From a bacterium (GTDB taxonomy: Bacteria; Bacteroidota; Rhodothermia; Balneolales; M1805): a stretch of 57,588 nt of DNA. The DNA lies in assembly GCA_006226965.1 (NCBI GenBank), contig SBGQ01000098.1:1-57588 (forward strand), written 5' to 3'. Below the pieces are notes generated by a model. The model was not told the DNA's origin, did not search any database, and was given only the letters and a program-made list of their open reading frames with translations. This document shows, piece by piece, positions 1 to 9,262 of the stretch. The position numbers were made by a program, and so were the translations under genes. Each line of letters begins with the position of its first letter. Position 1 is the first letter of the stretch.

Positions 1-984
1 TGGTTCTAAACGAGCACCGTTTGTCTGCTTGGTTCCTGAAACATCAGCAGACTTCGATTGTGCAGCTTTTCCAAGTGTTTGATTAGCCGCAGATGCAGAT
101 TTCGCTTCTGCTTTTGTATTCGCTACAGACGTATTAGCCAAAGTCTGTTTTGACGGAACGTTTGATTCTCCTACAGAAGTTTGCACCTGTTTTGTATTGC
201 TTACCAGAGAATCAGATTTTTTAGAATCCGCTACTGATAAACCATTTTTTGTCTTTTCTACAGGGGCGTCCGAGGTCTTATCAGTACTTGTTAAACCTTT
301 TTCGGTTTCACGAATTATTTCTTTCGGGTGCGTCGGAATTACAGGTTTAGGCTGATTAATTACCGTTGTTTGTTCCACAACCGAGTTTTGTACTTCAACT
401 TTCGATTCCGTCTTTTTGTTAATCGATTTTTGTGAAATACCGATTACTATCTGCTCATTATTACCGACATTATTAGCAGGAACTTGAGTTTTGTGTGCAA
501 AGAATGAATCGTTCTTTGCAACCGATTGAGTCTTATTAGCAGATTTTAAATCTGCACTTTCGTTTTTATTAAACGGGGTAGTTGTTGTAGCTATTTCCTT
601 TTTAGCTGCTTTCTTAGCCTGAGTCTGAACTTTTTGTTCAGGGACTAGAACTACATCGTTTTTTTCTTTTGTTGTAACCTTTTCAGTTGTAACAGCAGGC
701 TTCCAACCAGTATCAATAAGCTCTTTTTGTGCGGATTTTCCCTTACCTAAAATAGATTTATCATACGAAATAGCAACTTCGAGTCCGTGCTGCTGAATAA
801 GACCTTGTCTAACATTGTATTCAGCTTTTACAGGAACAGCATCTTTTACCGGCCCTACAATAGCAGTTAAGATTTCTTTGAATTGTTTGCTGGATACCGG
901 TGCAATTGAAATCGGACCGGCTGCATTAGCTTCGTTTTTCGAAGTTCCAATGCCTAACCATTTCTTGATTATTGCAATACTCAT
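1..984 (-). CDS. fliK: Probable flagellar hook-length control protein FliK, N-terminal part (runs off the left edge)
   Basis: Hand reverse translation from ATG at 984 is open to base 1 (MSIAIIKKWLGIGTSKNEANAAGPISIAP...), low-complexity Lys/Ser/Thr/Gln-rich; position after fliJ/motE; ATGA overlap with the upstream gene. Not in the ORF track because the stop lies outside the window. Confidence 0.55.
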   Translation of the reverse strand, partial: MSIAIIKKWLGIGTSKNEANAAGPISIAPVSSKQFKEILTAIVGPVKDAVPVKAEYNVRQGLIQQHGLEVAISYDKSILGKGKSAQKELIDTGWKPAVTTEKVTTKEKNDVVLVPEQKVQTQAKKAAKKEIATTTTPFNKNESADLKSANKTQSVAKNDSFFAHKTQVPANNVGNNEQIVIGISQKSINKKTESKVEVQNSVVEQTTVINQPKPVIPTHPKEIIRETEKGLTSTDKTSDAPVEKTKNGLSVADSKKSDSLVSNTKQVQTSVGESNVPSKQTLANTSVANTKAEAKSASAANQTLGKAAQSKSADVSGTKQTNGARLEP

Positions 985-1532
985 GACATTACCGATTTTA
1001 GCAGCTGTTTAACTTTATTGGGTTCCAGCGATCTAAGCAATTTTTCACGCTGAAGATTCGATGACGTATTATAAATGCGAACCAATTCACTGTTATCTAA
1101 ACGATTCACAATTAACGCCAATTCATCTTCTTCCAATCTCAACAGAGATTTGGTTACTTCAGCAACTTTTGAATCTATTTTCCCAAGAGAGGTTGTTAAA
1201 CCTGTTTTTGCGGAGCCCATTCGAAAAGCTGCTAACTCATCTTCCATTGAAAGATTCAATTGATACAACGAGTCAATCAGAGCCAAGTCTTTCATTTCTT
1301 TGGCTCTTTTTTCGTTGACCTCAAGCTCTAAAGAACTAACTTTTTTTTTTAGTTCATTAATTGCTTGAGGACCAAACTGAGCATAGTCGTACAGGTACAC
1401 TTCACCTTCGTTATGGCCAAGTTTTACATCCGGGTTAATAACCGGATAAATGTAAAACGCGAGTACCATAAACAGGAAAAAGGCAACGATAAACCCTACA
1501 ACAAGAATGATTATTCTTCTGGCCTGATACAT
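981..1532 (-). CDS. MotE-like / MgtE N-domain-like membrane-anchored flagellar protein
   Basis: N-terminal TM helix, coiled coil, C-terminal '...LLRLEEDELALIVNRLDNSELVRIYNTSSNLQREKLLRSLEPNKVKQLL' resembling the MgtE_N/FliG-like repeat; sits directly after fliJ. Confidence 0.6.
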   Translation of the reverse strand: MYQARRIIILVVGFIVAFFLFMVLAFYIYPVINPDVKLGHNEGEVYLYDYAQFGPQAINELKKKVSSLELEVNEKRAKEMKDLALIDSLYQLNLSMEDELAAFRMGSAKTGLTTSLGKIDSKVAEVTKSLLRLEEDELALIVNRLDNSELVRIYNTSSNLQREKLLRSLEPNKVKQLLKSVMS

Positions 1533-1535
1533 AAA

Positions 1536-1961
1536 TTAACCTCGTTCACGATTAAAACGCTGGGTAGCTATTTCATTCATTTGAATCTGTTCAGAACGGT
1601 CGAGTTCTTGCATGAACGTTATTTTCTGCTTCGATTCAAGATTTTCCAATGCCATGGTTTTTTTCCTGGCTTCTAACAACTTCATTCTTTCGCGCTCAAC
1701 TTCAGCATCAGCTTTTTTAATTCTGTTTTTTAAGTTGAAAATGGATACATGTCGCGTTTGAATGTATTCAAAATGATTTTTGCCGATATGTTGATTAGAA
1801 CTGTTCACATAAGCACCCAGTTCGTCTTGCATTTCAGCTTTTTTGTCCTCTAAAAGTACTTTTTTTTGAACAACTTTGGCAAAAGCCTGTTTTTGGAGCT
1901 GTTCCTGATGCTTTCTTATCCGAAGAACTGCAGCTAATCTAAATTTGAACTTGTTACTCAT
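1536..1961 (-). CDS. fliJ: Flagellar export protein FliJ
   Basis: ~141 aa coiled coil starting 'FKFRLAAVLRIRKHQEQLQKQAFA', located after fliI. Confidence 0.8.
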   Translation of the reverse strand: MSNKFKFRLAAVLRIRKHQEQLQKQAFAKVVQKKVLLEDKKAEMQDELGAYVNSSNQHIGKNHFEYIQTRHVSIFNLKNRIKKADAEVERERMKLLEARKKTMALENLESKQKITFMQELDRSEQIQMNEIATQRFNRERG

Positions 1962-1968
1962 ATCAACC

Positions 1969-3282
1969 TTAGTTTGCTAAAATTCCGGCTAGTTTTTGCC
2001 AAATGGATGCATCAAAATCGTACTCATGCATATCTTGTTTCAAGAAATCATTAAGCGATTCAATTTTTGAAATGGCCTGATCAATTTTAGGATTACTTCC
2101 TTTAACATAAGCACCAATATTGATTAAGTCTTCCGATTCTCTGTAAATCGCCAATAATTCTCGAGCTTGTTGCGAAATCTTTCGTTGATCTTTTTGTACA
2201 ACTTTCGGCATAACACGGGAAACACTTTCCAAAACGTCAACAGCAGGGAAGTGATTTTTGTGTGCTAAACTGCGCGATAGTACAATGTGACCGTCAATAA
2301 TAGAACGAACCGCATCTGCGATTGGCTCTGTCATATCATCATTATCAACCAAAACAGTATATAAACCTGTAATACTACCTTTGTGCGTTCTTCCGGCTCT
2401 TTCTAAAAGTTTTGGCAGTACAGCAAACACACTCGGCGTGTATCCTTTAGTTGTAGGCGGCTCACCTGATGCAAGACCAATTTCACGTTGAGCCATTGCA
2501 ACACGTGTAACAGAGTCCATCATCAACATTACATCCTGTCCTTGATCCCGAAAATATTCTGCAATTGCGGTTGCTACATAAGCTCCTTTAATTCTGCTCA
2601 TTGCAGCTTTATCACTTGTAACTGCAACTACAACGGAACGTGCTAAACCTTCCGAGCCTAAAGCATCTTCGATAAATTCCCGAACTTCTCGGCCACGTTC
2701 ACCAATTAAAGCAATTACGTTAATATCAGCAGATGAATTTTTGGCAATCATCCCCATCAGCACGCTTTTACCAACCCCGGAACCTGCGAAAATACCCATT
2801 CGCTGTCCTTTTCCAACGGTGATAAACGCATCGATGGAACGTACACCCGTTCTCAACGATTCATCAATATTCTCTCGTTCGAGTGGACCCGGCGGACTAT
2901 TATGCACCGGAAACGAGCTTGTATCAGTTAAGGGACCTAAACCATCAATCGGAACACCATTGGCATCTATAACTCTGCCTAATAAATGGTTGCCAACCTG
3001 AATCGTTAGCGGTTGTTTGATTGGTTCAATTCTTACACCCGCTTTTAACCCTTCAATTCTGTCCAAAGGCATTAACAGGGTATGGTCATTTTTCAAACCT
3101 ACAACCTCTGCTTGAACTTGAGTGTTTGAATCAACATGAATGGTGTACAGAGAGCCTAATGAGGCTTCAAGACCTTTGGCTTCTATCAATAAACCAACCG
3201 CCGAAGAAACTTTTCCAAACGAAGTCGGACCTGTTTCCCAGTTTGTTACATGGCGTTTAATATGGTTCATCAATTCGAGCAT
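1969..3282 (-). CDS. fliI: Flagellum-specific ATPase FliI
   Basis: Walker A 'GIFAGSGVGKSVLMGM', 'ALIGERGREVREFIED', 'LPKLLERAGR'. Confidence 0.97.
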   Translation of the reverse strand: MLELMNHIKRHVTNWETGPTSFGKVSSAVGLLIEAKGLEASLGSLYTIHVDSNTQVQAEVVGLKNDHTLLMPLDRIEGLKAGVRIEPIKQPLTIQVGNHLLGRVIDANGVPIDGLGPLTDTSSFPVHNSPPGPLERENIDESLRTGVRSIDAFITVGKGQRMGIFAGSGVGKSVLMGMIAKNSSADINVIALIGERGREVREFIEDALGSEGLARSVVVAVTSDKAAMSRIKGAYVATAIAEYFRDQGQDVMLMMDSVTRVAMAQREIGLASGEPPTTKGYTPSVFAVLPKLLERAGRTHKGSITGLYTVLVDNDDMTEPIADAVRSIIDGHIVLSRSLAHKNHFPAVDVLESVSRVMPKVVQKDQRKISQQARELLAIYRESEDLINIGAYVKGSNPKIDQAISKIESLNDFLKQDMHEYDFDASIWQKLAGILAN

Positions 3283-3284
3283 AC

Positions 3285-3953
3285 TTATTTCTTTTTACCC
3301 CAATCGTTAAGTGGTGCCGCGGCCCTTAAATCATCTAATTTTTTTGAAAAACTGTTTAAAACGGCATGGTGCGGTGAGTCAATTTCAAACTCACCCGGAT
3401 TTAATCTTCCCGTGTAGGTAACTGTTACTTTTTTGAACTCCGGTAGTTTTTCCATGAGTTCCTTAACAGCATCGTAGTCAGCTTCTGCAACTGTTATTTT
3501 AATTTTTGAATGATCGGTAATCGTTTCAAGAGTCGTACGAACGGTATCAACAACCCATGTTTTCAGACTGTCGTTTTCAACCGGAACTCCGATTACTTTT
3601 TCAGCCATATCAAATACTAAAGAAACTATGCCCGGTTTAATTTCTTCAATTGTTTGATGAAGTCGGCGATCAATTTCCATTAAAGCCGCTTCGAAGTGGT
3701 GTAATTGTTCATCAATTCGTTTGCGGGCTTGGGTTTCACCATCCGTTAAACCTGCATCATAACCTTCTTTAATGGCTAATTGGCGTGTTTCATTAACACG
3801 GCGAGTCCATTCCAGATTATTGCGTTCCAGAACTTCCTGATAATCAACCTCTTCGTCGGTTTTTACCTGGAACAAATCCTCATAACTAAGACGGGTTTTT
3901 TCAACCTCATCCTGTTGCAGACGTTCGCGATATATAAGTTTCGGATCTGGCAT
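3285..3953 (-). CDS. fliH: Flagellar assembly protein FliH
   Basis: Between fliG and fliI; C-terminal FliH-like 'VVDTVRTTLETITDHSKIKITVAEADYDAVKE...NPGEFEIDSPHHAV'. Confidence 0.85.
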   Translation of the reverse strand: MPDPKLIYRERLQQDEVEKTRLSYEDLFQVKTDEEVDYQEVLERNNLEWTRRVNETRQLAIKEGYDAGLTDGETQARKRIDEQLHHFEAALMEIDRRLHQTIEEIKPGIVSLVFDMAEKVIGVPVENDSLKTWVVDTVRTTLETITDHSKIKITVAEADYDAVKELMEKLPEFKKVTVTYTGRLNPGEFEIDSPHHAVLNSFSKKLDDLRAAAPLNDWGKKK

Positions 3954-3956
3954 ATA

Positions 3957-5003
3957 TTAGTCCACCAATTGTTCATCAGAGGTTTTACGAACCGTAATTT
4001 GTCCCATTTCTTCCAACATTTTGATGCGCTGAATAATACGTTGTTGCGCATCTTCAACCTCTTTAAGCCGCACAGGACCAAGAGCATCCATATCTTCGAG
4101 CATGATAGAACGCGCCCGGTTCGACATGTTTTTGGCAAATTTGTCCACCAACGATTTGTCGGCTCCTTTGAGGGCAATAACCAAATCGCGTTTGTCCACT
4201 TCGGAAATAACTTTTTGAACAATTCTATCTTCGAGGCCAAGAATGTCTTCAAATAAGAACATCAAGTTTTTGATTTCTTCCGCCAATTCCGGGTCGCGTT
4301 GTTCAATTTCTTCCAGAACCATTCTTTCAGTAGAAATAGTTGCCGCGTTTAGGATATTCGCAACAATATGAGCGCCGCCTGATGAAAGACCGGATTCGTT
4401 ATCGTAGCCTCCCATTTGTTCACGAATTACAAATTCAATTTCTTTAATTACTTCCGGTGCTACTTTTCCCATGGTAGCCAAGCGATAGGTAATATCACCA
4501 CGAATTTCTTCATTCAAATTCGATAAGACCTCAGCAGCACGGTCTGTTTTTAAATTTCCTAATATGAGCGCTGCCGTTTGTGGATGTTCGTTCTGTAAGA
4601 ATTGAACCATTTGTGTGGTTTCTGCGGTCTGAAATAATGCAAATGCACTCATTTCAGTAGCAGCTTCTAAACGTCGAATTAAATCTCGGGCAATTTTTTC
4701 CCCGCGCGAACTCTTTAAAATATCTCGAGCATAATCTAAACCGCCTTCCATTACATACTGCTTTGCAAGCATTAAATCGTGGAATTCCTGCAATACATCA
4801 TCAACAACACGAGGCGATATGTTTTGCATATTGGCGATTTCGATGGTGATTTTTTCGATTTCAACATCGGTCAACATTCTGAAAATATTTGATGCCGGAC
4901 CAACGCCAATTGCAACCATTAATACAGCTACCTTTTGTGTACCGGTTAATCTATCCGGTTCATTTATTACTCTGTTATAAGAATATCCTGCTGTTGTTGC
5001 CAT
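3957..5003 (-). CDS. fliG: Flagellar motor switch protein FliG
   Basis: 'LTGTQKVAVLMVAIG', 'EHPQTAALILGNL', 'MFLFEDILGLEDRIVQKVISEVD'. Confidence 0.97.
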   Translation of the reverse strand: MATTAGYSYNRVINEPDRLTGTQKVAVLMVAIGVGPASNIFRMLTDVEIEKITIEIANMQNISPRVVDDVLQEFHDLMLAKQYVMEGGLDYARDILKSSRGEKIARDLIRRLEAATEMSAFALFQTAETTQMVQFLQNEHPQTAALILGNLKTDRAAEVLSNLNEEIRGDITYRLATMGKVAPEVIKEIEFVIREQMGGYDNESGLSSGGAHIVANILNAATISTERMVLEEIEQRDPELAEEIKNLMFLFEDILGLEDRIVQKVISEVDKRDLVIALKGADKSLVDKFAKNMSNRARSIMLEDMDALGPVRLKEVEDAQQRIIQRIKMLEEMGQITVRKTSDEQLVD

Positions 5004-5004
5004 A

Positions 5005-6708
5005 TTATTTACCCGGTTTTTCTTTCACCATGAAACTACGAACTAAGTTTGCTGCTTCATCAGGTTTAAATTCTGCAAAGTTTTTAATCTCATCAAACAT
5101 CTTCGATTTCATTTTCAGACGTTTTTGCGCTTCTGGAGATAATTTTCTTTGATACACATCAGATGATTCAAGATTTACAAACTCCATATTGTCTTCGTCG
5201 AAATCAGACTCGCCTTCATCGTTTTGTTCTGTTTTGTTTTTAGGCAAGGATTTTTGATTACCGGATTCACCCTTTTGAATTTCCGGTTTCATATCGAAGA
5301 AAAGAGGAGGTGTGTTCGGATTTACTTTTCTAACAATCGCATAGAGTATTGCTAATGCTGCCATTAAACCGAGTAAAATAAAGCCCCACTTTATCCATTG
5401 GTTCAACTGAATTTGCTCTTGCAACATAATGGTTTGTTGCTGCAAGTCTTGTGAGAGCTGATCTTCGAAACGTATTTGAGTGATGGTAACATCATCTCCG
5501 CGAACGGCATTTACACCTAATGCATTTCTGATTGCACCGGTAATATCTCTTAATTCAGCTTGTGTGTATGGAAAATAAATAACTGAATCTCTGCCGTCAG
5601 TTGATTGTAAACGGTTTTGTTTATAGTTCAGCAATACAGAAACGGTCATTCGCGAAATGGTGCCAATCGGTTTTTCATATTTCTCGCGGGTTGTGTTTAC
5701 TTCATAGTTTCGAACACGAGTAGATGATTCCTGCTGATTGGTTCCTTTGTCAACGGTTTGCCCACGTAATGCCGGAGGATCGTTTTGATCGAACGGAATG
5801 GGTTGTTTTTGAACATCAGATAATGCTTGAGTACGAGTCTCTTCCGAAATTACAATGCGGCTTTCCGGATCAATCAACTCTGAATCACGGGAAAGTTTTT
5901 CAAAATCGTGATCGGTTGAAACGCGTACAATACTATTTCCTGTTCCAAGTACTCGATCTAACATGGTCTGACCTTTTACCGTCAGATAATTTTCAGCTTG
6001 CTGTTTTACTTTTAATTGAGCATTTGATAAGCCGATATCTGAACCCAATGCTTCATTATTGGAAATTTTATTTCCGCGTTGGTCTAGAATTGTTACGTTT
6101 TCGATGGCTAACTCTTCCACAGAACCGGCAACTAATGAGGAAATCCCTTCAATCTGTGCGGGGCTTAAACGTGAACTCGGGTTCATGTTCAAAATAACGG
6201 AAGCCGAAGCCTGAACCGTTGATTCGGTGAACGGCGAACGTTCAGGTAAAACCAAGTGAACACGTGCAAACTCAATCTGATCCATAGAACCGATTGTACG
6301 CGCTAATTCACCTTCTAAAGCTCTTTTTAAATTCACGCGCTGCATAAAGTCGGTCATGCCAAGTGTGTTTGAGTCAAACAATTCATAACCGCGATAATCC
6401 GAACCTTTCGCACCCTGTTGTGCAAATTGTAAACGCAATTCATATACGCTCTCACGAGGAACCATTATGGTTGAGCCACCGTCAGTTAAATTGTATGGAA
6501 CGCCTTTTTTCTGGAGTTCTTCTACAATGGTTTGTGCGGATGATGGTGCAAGATTTCCAAACAGGAGAGAGTAATCTGGTCGGGTAGCCCAAATAAATGT
6601 GCCTACAACTGATACCACAATAATGATGGATATAATTCCAAAAAGTACGCGTTGAGCAACACTTAAGGGTCTGAAAAAGCGACTTAATGCATCGGTAAAT
6701 TGACTCAT
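5005..6708 (-). CDS. fliF: Flagellar MS-ring protein FliF
   Basis: 'DYSLLFGNLAPSSAQTIVEELQKKGVPYNL...', YscJ/FliF domain, two TM segments. Confidence 0.97.
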   Translation of the reverse strand: MSQFTDALSRFFRPLSVAQRVLFGIISIIIVVSVVGTFIWATRPDYSLLFGNLAPSSAQTIVEELQKKGVPYNLTDGGSTIMVPRESVYELRLQFAQQGAKGSDYRGYELFDSNTLGMTDFMQRVNLKRALEGELARTIGSMDQIEFARVHLVLPERSPFTESTVQASASVILNMNPSSRLSPAQIEGISSLVAGSVEELAIENVTILDQRGNKISNNEALGSDIGLSNAQLKVKQQAENYLTVKGQTMLDRVLGTGNSIVRVSTDHDFEKLSRDSELIDPESRIVISEETRTQALSDVQKQPIPFDQNDPPALRGQTVDKGTNQQESSTRVRNYEVNTTREKYEKPIGTISRMTVSVLLNYKQNRLQSTDGRDSVIYFPYTQAELRDITGAIRNALGVNAVRGDDVTITQIRFEDQLSQDLQQQTIMLQEQIQLNQWIKWGFILLGLMAALAILYAIVRKVNPNTPPLFFDMKPEIQKGESGNQKSLPKNKTEQNDEGESDFDEDNMEFVNLESSDVYQRKLSPEAQKRLKMKSKMFDEIKNFAEFKPDEAANLVRSFMVKEKPGK

Positions 6709-6718
6709 GGCTTACCTG

Positions 6719-7048
6719 TTAAATTTGCATGCGTGAAAGTTCCTGGTACGTTTCTAAAGCCTTGTTTCTAATCTCCAGCATTAACTGAAAACTGAGTTGA
6801 GCTTTTTGGAGTGAAATCATCACTTCATGGACATTTTCTGTCTTGCCTGATACCACATCTTCGGCTTGTTGTTCAGCGGTTTTGGATGCTTCATCAACGG
6901 AATTTATAGCGCCTTTAATCATATCAGCAAATGTAGGACCGGATTGATTTCCTTCGGCTTTGCGTAAAAAACGTTTGCTTTGGAAAACCTCATCGCCGGT
7001 CGGCTGAGCGCCTATGTTTAATCTAAAATTTTGGGTATCGATTGGCAT
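6719..7048 (-). CDS. fliE: Flagellar hook-basal body complex protein FliE
   Basis: C-terminal 'VHEVMISLQKAQLSFQLMLEIRNKALETYQELSRMQI'. Confidence 0.93.
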   Translation of the reverse strand: MPIDTQNFRLNIGAQPTGDEVFQSKRFLRKAEGNQSGPTFADMIKGAINSVDEASKTAEQQAEDVVSGKTENVHEVMISLQKAQLSFQLMLEIRNKALETYQELSRMQI

Positions 7049-7061
7049 TTTTTGTCCTCAA

Positions 7062-7289
7062 TTAAACTCTAAAGTCGAAATTTCTTCCTTTTGCTTCAGG
7101 ATTTTCCATGCGGGAATTACCATTAGCAAGATATAACTCCAGCTTTTTGTTTGCACCATATGGGAATTGTTCCTGAATCAGCATTTTTTCATCTGATGAC
7201 AAGGGAGATAAGTTTGAAAGACTCATCGTTTTGTTCGTTTTATATTGAGCCTGAGCATTTTCAATTGAGCGAATAACATTCAGTTTCAT
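7062..7289 (-). CDS. Uncharacterised 75 aa protein inserted between flgC and fliE
   Basis: ORF co-oriented and tightly packed in the rod operon (12-14 bp gaps both sides); central 'SPLSSDEKMLIQEQFP'. Confidence 0.7.
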   Translation of the reverse strand: MKLNVIRSIENAQAQYKTNKTMSLSNLSPLSSDEKMLIQEQFPYGANKKLELYLANGNSRMENPEAKGRNFDFRV

Positions 7290-7300
7290 AGATCTTCCTT

Positions 7301-7798
7301 TTAGATTTCAAAAGCTCTTTTTAATACTTGTTTTTCAGCTTCTACAACAGCAAGGTTTGCTTCATAGAGTCGGTTAGCACTAACCATTTGTGTCATCTCT
7401 TCCACCAAATCCAAATCAGGATATTTCACCATTCCGTTTGCATCGGCATCCGGGTGAGACGGATCGTATTCATAGCGATATTTTTCTTGTTCGATAATTT
7501 CTTCATCTGGAGACATATCCGCTAAAGCATCTTGTGAAGAAAATCCAAATTGACCATCAATATGGCCTGAACGAGTTTCTTTTAAACTTAAATTGGCATT
7601 ATCGAGTTTTAATTTAAACTGCTGCTCATCAGATAAAGCCGTTGTCATTGCCTTTGGCTTATAAGGGCCATCTTGTCCGTCAACGCGAGTTGTATAAGCA
7701 TTGGCAATATTTTCCGCACTTAAAGCCAATTGCTTACGCTGAATGTCCATTCCGCGTGATGCTGTTTTAAATACTGAGAAAAAACGATCTACTTTCAT
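7301..7798 (-). CDS. flgC: Flagellar basal-body rod protein FlgC
   Basis: 'FKTASRGMDIQRKQLALSAENIANAYTTR', C-term 'VEEMTQMVSANRLYEANLAVVEAEKQVLKRAFEI'. Confidence 0.95.
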   Translation of the reverse strand: MKVDRFFSVFKTASRGMDIQRKQLALSAENIANAYTTRVDGQDGPYKPKAMTTALSDEQQFKLKLDNANLSLKETRSGHIDGQFGFSSQDALADMSPDEEIIEQEKYRYEYDPSHPDADANGMVKYPDLDLVEEMTQMVSANRLYEANLAVVEAEKQVLKRAFEI

Positions 7799-7811
7799 TT
7801 CATAGCCTCAA

Positions 7812-8159
7812 TTATACGTTTCTACCCAAAATGCCCGCTTTCAATAATTGAAAGTTGTGGCGAAGTGTACGTGTTACTAATTGTGCTCTAATTTGTGTAT
7901 CTGCCAATGTCATCATTTCATCTTCTAACATCGGTTTTTCTTCTAACTCATTGAATTTCAACTCGATCTGGCTTAAATCAGTACCGGTTGTCTGCATACT
8001 TTGTGCTTTTTGTAACTGCTCTTCAAAGGGAACTTCGATTCGTTTGTAACCGGGAGTATCTATATTGGCAACATTCGAAGCAATTGCTTTTTGGCGCATG
8101 GAATATGCATCCAAAGCGGTTTTGAGCAAGTTTGTATGTTGGGTATCGATGAGTTTCAT
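7812..8159 (-). CDS. flgB: Flagellar basal-body rod protein FlgB
   Basis: 'DAYSMRQKAIASNVANIDTPGYKRIEVPFEEQL'. Confidence 0.95.
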   Translation of the reverse strand: MKLIDTQHTNLLKTALDAYSMRQKAIASNVANIDTPGYKRIEVPFEEQLQKAQSMQTTGTDLSQIELKFNELEEKPMLEDEMMTLADTQIRAQLVTRTLRHNFQLLKAGILGRNV

Positions 8160-8278
8160 AACACAATAGATTTTGTTTTTTCACGGATACTATCAAGCAC
8201 TATGCCAATTCATATTTGTGGATAAATTGTGGGAAAGAGGCATTTTTATTGGTTTTACGCTTTGGAAGGAAGTTCCGA

Positions 8279-8310
8279 TTTGTTGAATCGTATCTCAATT
8301 CATAGATTTG
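8279..8310 (+). promoter_or_regulatory. Bacteroidota-type promoter (TTTG-N20-TAGATTTG) for the histidine kinase
   Basis: TTTG at 8279-8282, TAGATTTG at 8303-8310; ATG at 8315. Confidence 0.6.
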
Positions 8311-8314
8311 CAAC

Positions 8315-9262
8315 ATGGAAGCAACTCAAACATCACTCGAGTTACTAAGCATTTTTGATAATCACATTCATTCTGTTTTAGCAATTGATCGTGATTCGAA
8401 TCGTATTATGTATGCCAATGCGAAAGCTTTGGAACTTTTTGAGATTCCATCCGATCAACTTTTGAACAAATCGGTTGATGTGTTTCTTAATAATGTAAAA
8501 TTCCAGGGGAGCGAAGAAGTATTCATTTTTAAAGAACACAACTTAATTGTAAATCGCTTGAATTGTAAGCGTTTTAATGAGCAGGTTATTTTTTTAAGTG
8601 AAAAAGAACCCGAACCGGGAAAAAAAGCTATCACAACCGCTGAATTAGCAAGCAGTTTGGTGGCACATTTATTCCGTTCTCCATTAACAGCTCTCTTAGG
8701 CTTAGCCGAGATGGTTGCGAACTCAAACGAACAGAATCGTGAAAAGCTTTCACAGGCACTTATTGACGGGTTACAGCGAATTTCCGGATTTGTTGATGAG
8801 TTAGATACGTTCAATGCCGATTTAAAAGCCGATATACAACGTGTTAATATCGGCGCTTTGATTCAAAGTCTCTTGTACGAATTACCTGCCAATAAACGCC
8901 AACTCGTTCAATTAAACAGCTCCAGTTATCAATTTGAAATTGATACCGACGCTAAACTACTCAAAGAAATCTGTGTTGAATTGATCGAAAATGCGTTTGA
9001 TTTCGGCGCGGATACTCTTTCGCCGGTAAAAATCGATTTAATTAATACCGGAATCATTCGAATTTCGAATGCGGGTCAGCTGCCCAAAGAAATTGAACAA
9101 GGTTTATTTATCCCGTTTTTTACTACAAAAGCACAAAACTGGGGACTTGGTTTAAGTAAAGCCGTTAAAAAAGCAGAGGCCATTGGGGCCACTCTTCGCT
9201 TAATGAATAATTCCAGAATTGAGGGAATTATATTTGAGATTTATTTTAATCAAGTGGATTAA
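8315..9262 (+). CDS. Soluble PAS-domain sensor histidine kinase
   Basis: N-terminal PAS-like 'VLAIDRDSNRIMYANAKALELF'; H-box 'AHLFRSPLTALLGLAEMV'; N-box 'ELIENAFDFG'; 'FIPFFTTKAQNWGLGLSKAV'; no TM. Confidence 0.85.
   Translation: MEATQTSLELLSIFDNHIHSVLAIDRDSNRIMYANAKALELFEIPSDQLLNKSVDVFLNNVKFQGSEEVFIFKEHNLIVNRLNCKRFNEQVIFLSEKEPEPGKKAITTAELASSLVAHLFRSPLTALLGLAEMVANSNEQNREKLSQALIDGLQRISGFVDELDTFNADLKADIQRVNIGALIQSLLYELPANKRQLVQLNSSSYQFEIDTDAKLLKEICVELIENAFDFGADTLSPVKIDLINTGIIRISNAGQLPKEIEQGLFIPFFTTKAQNWGLGLSKAVKKAEAIGATLRLMNNSRIEGIIFEIYFNQVD

Noticed and set aside
3863-4252. 129-aa minus-strand ORF overlapping fliG
   Set aside because: Out-of-frame with fliG on the same strand; fliG is unmistakable, ORF has no recognisable motifs
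5724-6197. 157-aa plus-strand ORF
   Set aside because: Antisense shadow of fliF coding sequence
8217-8225. Single DnaA-box 9-mer in the flgB/histidine-kinase intergenic region
   Set aside because: Isolated exact match with no neighbours of the same quality; not enough for an origin or regulatory call
8160-8314. Possible sigma-54 promoters (TTGGCATAGTGCTTGA on the minus strand, TTGGTTTTACGCTTTGG on the plus strand)
   Set aside because: GG-to-GC spacing is 8 rather than the required ~12 between -24 and -12 elements
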